A model generated the notes under the pieces. The model had not been told where the DNA came from, made no database searches, and saw only the letters and a list, made by a program, of their open reading frames with translations. DNA of 64,000 nt from Haemaphysalis longicornis. Its lineage: Eukaryota; Arthropoda; Arachnida; Ixodida; Ixodidae. The stretch covers positions 222,961,992 to 223,025,991 of the forward strand of contig CM023449.1 in NCBI GenBank assembly GCA_013339765.2, in the 5' to 3' direction. This document shows positions 61,640 through 64,000 of this stretch, one piece after another; within the stretch, counting starts at the first letter, position 1, and every line of letters begins with the position of its first letter. A program made the position numbers and the translations under genes.

Positions 61640-62050
61640 GTTGATTCCCCTGTCATAGGAATCAGTCAAACACGAAAGAGAAATGTGCAGCGAAATCTGC
61701 AGCTGAGCATGATTTGCGGGTCGGCGGCTGTCTTGTGGGCGTACCTGGTGAGCGACGTCCTGCTGGCGGGTCGCTTCGGCAAAAGTGTACTGGCGTCATT
61801 TCCGTGACTGGTATCACGTCAGTGAAATCTTGGGGCATCGCGGCATAAAACCCTTTCGTGTGAAAATATAGAACCCGAAAACGAACAACCCTAAGTGTAA
61901 CGTTCCTTCCCCGCAAAAATACCCTGTGTGCAGGTGTGCACCCTTTACAGGCCCCTTGCTTCGTTGTACAGGCGTCACTTCCGTGACGGATATGACGTCA
62001 GCGAAATCTTCGTGTATCCGGGAATACAACACTTTCGCGTTAAAAAAAAT
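61640..62050. repeat. Dispersed repeat, copy B of the 37.4/61.6-kb family, with duplicated end
   Basis: Shares GAAATGTGCAGCGAAATCTG CAG and GAGCGACGTCCTGC with 37443-37980. The end block GTCA(T/C)TTCCGTGAC occurs twice, near 61795-61870 and 61973-62048, each finishing in an A-rich run. Confidence 0.75.
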
Positions 62051-64000
62051 GCGCTGCGTGCGGATGGTTAATTTCTTATAGCTCCCTGCGATGCGCAGTT
62101 TCCACCTACCAGTGTTCGTAGATGAAAGAGTGCAGCTTCGTAATCTACACACCCAGCCCATCTTTCTCCCGCCTTACTTCTAACTCCTCTCCAACCTTGC
62201 TTTTCGCGCATGCGCATGGGATTGCGCCAGGGCAGTTTTCTACGTGTACGCGGGACCGCCAGGTTTTTCTTTCGCCTCGCCATGTAAAGCCTCGCCTTAA
62301 AAATAAAGCAACAAATTTATCGTCCCTTCCTAAAGAAAGATGAAAGAAGCGCGAAAGTTAAAAGTGCGTCGAACCTGGGCTGAAAGTGCGTCCAATCGAT
62401 CGTCAAACTTTCAAAGACCCAAATCGCAAACGAAGAACGAACGAAGAAAACGAAGAACGAAGTAAGCGAACCAGCGAAGATCTTATCCGAGATTTCCGGT
62501 CCACCGACCGATCTATGATGAAATGCATTAGTTTTTTGACAGGACACCATCGGTGTCACAAAGCAAGCACTCCCTTAAAAAAAAAAAAAAAAAGAACCGC
62601 GCCCCGAGAATTTGTGAGAGCCGTATGAGGCACATAAATTACGAAATCACGCCAAATGTTTACGGGGTGTGGCGAAAGAAGGGGGAAGCCGCACTCGTGG
62701 AAGAGCGGGCTGGCAGCCAACTTTGTATGCTGGAATGCGCAAAATTTTGCGAAACTGCAGCTTCCATGAGGAGTTGCGAAACACGCGGACATAATTGCGC
62801 AGAAAACAAACGGCAGTTGTGGTTGGAATTGTAAGTGCTTGCTTTTTTAAGGACTAAAAACGGCGCGGGGAACGAAATCAAGGCTTCCAACCCGCGCGAA
62901 TGCACGCGTTTCTGATCCGCTGAATCTTCCCAAACGTCTCCTAGTGCGCAATTGTGCAGTCGCTTAATTTTTGTGCGACGCGATTCGCCGTGGAAATAAG
63001 TAATTGTCGCCTTGCCGGTCCTACGTAAGCACCTGCCACCTTAAATTGTTACTTTTGCTCCGACAGCCGTTTCTCACCACATCGCCAACGAGCAGAATGA
63101 AAAAAGAAATAAATACGGAGAAAAAAATGTACAGAAATTCTGAGCGCTGTGTACTACTGCATAAGCAATCCTACGCTGCTGCTCTTAGAAAACAGCCCTT
63201 TGGCGGACGTCTCTGGGCTGGCCCGCGTTGTCGGCGTAAGTGAGTGAACGATCGAATGACCGAATAGTGAAAGAAAGCAAAGGAGGAAAGTGTCGCGAAA
63301 TTGTGAGGGGAGGGCGGTTCACCGTGGCGGCGCGAGCGCTCTCCGAAAGAGTGCGGTGGGGGAGGGGGGGCAGTATGCTGTGCCCCACGAGACGCTCGCC
63401 TGCGCGACGCTGGCCAAAACGTGAGGGGGGCGTGCGTGTGACGATAGTGTGCGTTGCCTGCCTAATACGCCAGTCGAGGTCCCTTGCTGAGACGCACTTC
63501 GCGCCGCCGATGCAGAGGCTCATCATCGCTGCCGTCGAGAGAACCCACGAGTGAGTGCTGCCTCAGCGCACTGCTGCTGCGCCCAAATATCGCATTAGGT
63601 AGTATCGTAATCGCCAGCCAATTTTTTTATCATAAGCTTTTTGCTGTCTCAAATAATGCGCATTTACACTATTATAAGAATAAAATGCGTTAAATTTGCC
63701 AATTATACATTCTTGTTCAGATGCAGGGTGTTACAGGGTTGTAGCTGTGAGGAACTTGGCAAAGAAAGCGCTGCGACGATGAGCGAAACCTTTTCCCAAG
63801 AAGTTTGGTCGAAGTCGCGCGGGTCTGACGACTCGCTGCTCTCGTTCGCTCACTCTAAAACTTCCCACTCACGTTATCATTCGTTATCAGTTCACGCCCG
63901 CTTAGCTTTCCGACGCACTTGACAACGCGTGTTCGTCGCTACGTTCGGAAAGCCCAGAAGGTGGTGCAAGAATTGCTGAGGGACTCAAGCAGTCGCGAAG
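62051..64000. other. Right end; no gene supported
   Basis: It contains a poly(A) run at 62577-62593 and a GC-rich region at 63295-63560. No homology-grade coding motif was seen on either strand. Confidence 0.4.

Overview
The window reads as nuclear DNA of an arthropod, most likely an ixodid tick. It is intron-rich and crowded with decayed LINEs, tRNA-headed SINEs, TIR elements and long simple-sequence tracts. The only host gene I can establish has classic GT-AG introns. The tick assignment is an inference: several repeat modules look like SINE and LINE families I recall from ixodid ticks, but I could not run a database search.

One host gene spans most of the window on the minus strand: an SV2-type (synaptic vesicle glycoprotein 2) transporter-like protein of the major facilitator superfamily. 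I rebuilt eleven coding exons from the start codon at 49906 down to 1599, all with GT-AG borders and compatible phases. Together they encode about 571 residues: acidic N-terminus, TM1-TM6, cytosolic loop, TM7, the luminal pentapeptide-repeat domain, and TM8-TM10. The last exon(s), TM11-TM12 and the C-terminus, should lie left of position 1. A 5'UTR segment lies at 49907-50059, so at least one non-coding exon and the promoter are further right and were not found. Exon 3 (36797-36979) carries two single-base excesses in GGGG runs, which breaks its frame; every other exon is clean.

Region by region. 1-9.9 kb: exon 11, a decayed LINE 3' end (2.6-3.8 kb), an inverted SINE cluster with (AT)n tails (4.2-5.3 kb) and an inverted repeat pair that may be Penelope-like (5.3-7.2 kb). 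9.9-20.9 kb: exons 10 to 6, a structured 22-nt satellite (10.8-11.4 kb), a decayed non-LTR retrotransposon (11.7-13.7 kb), a Harbinger-like MITE next to exon 9, and a composite TIR element (18.5-19.5 kb). 20.9-33.8 kb: an intron with a truncated RNase H LINE (24.8-25.7 kb) and a 744-bp pogo/Tigger-type element (28.3-29.0 kb). 33.8-37 kb: exons 5, 4 and 3, with one TIR element filling most of each intervening intron. 37-48.5 kb: a large intron with dispersed repeat pairs, three palindromic foldbacks (44.1-45.1 kb), a three-deep transposon nest (45.15-47.06 kb) and a 700-bp tetranucleotide array. 48.5-50.1 kb: exons 2 and 1. 50.1-64 kb: upstream or first-intron DNA with SINEs and an RNase H LINE relic, and no gene I can support.

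There is no prokaryotic operon, CRISPR array or rRNA gene, and no functional tRNA gene that I would defend. The most unusual structures are the head-to-head SINE palindromes, one of them perfect over 136-nt arms, and the hairpin-rich TGTCGT satellite.
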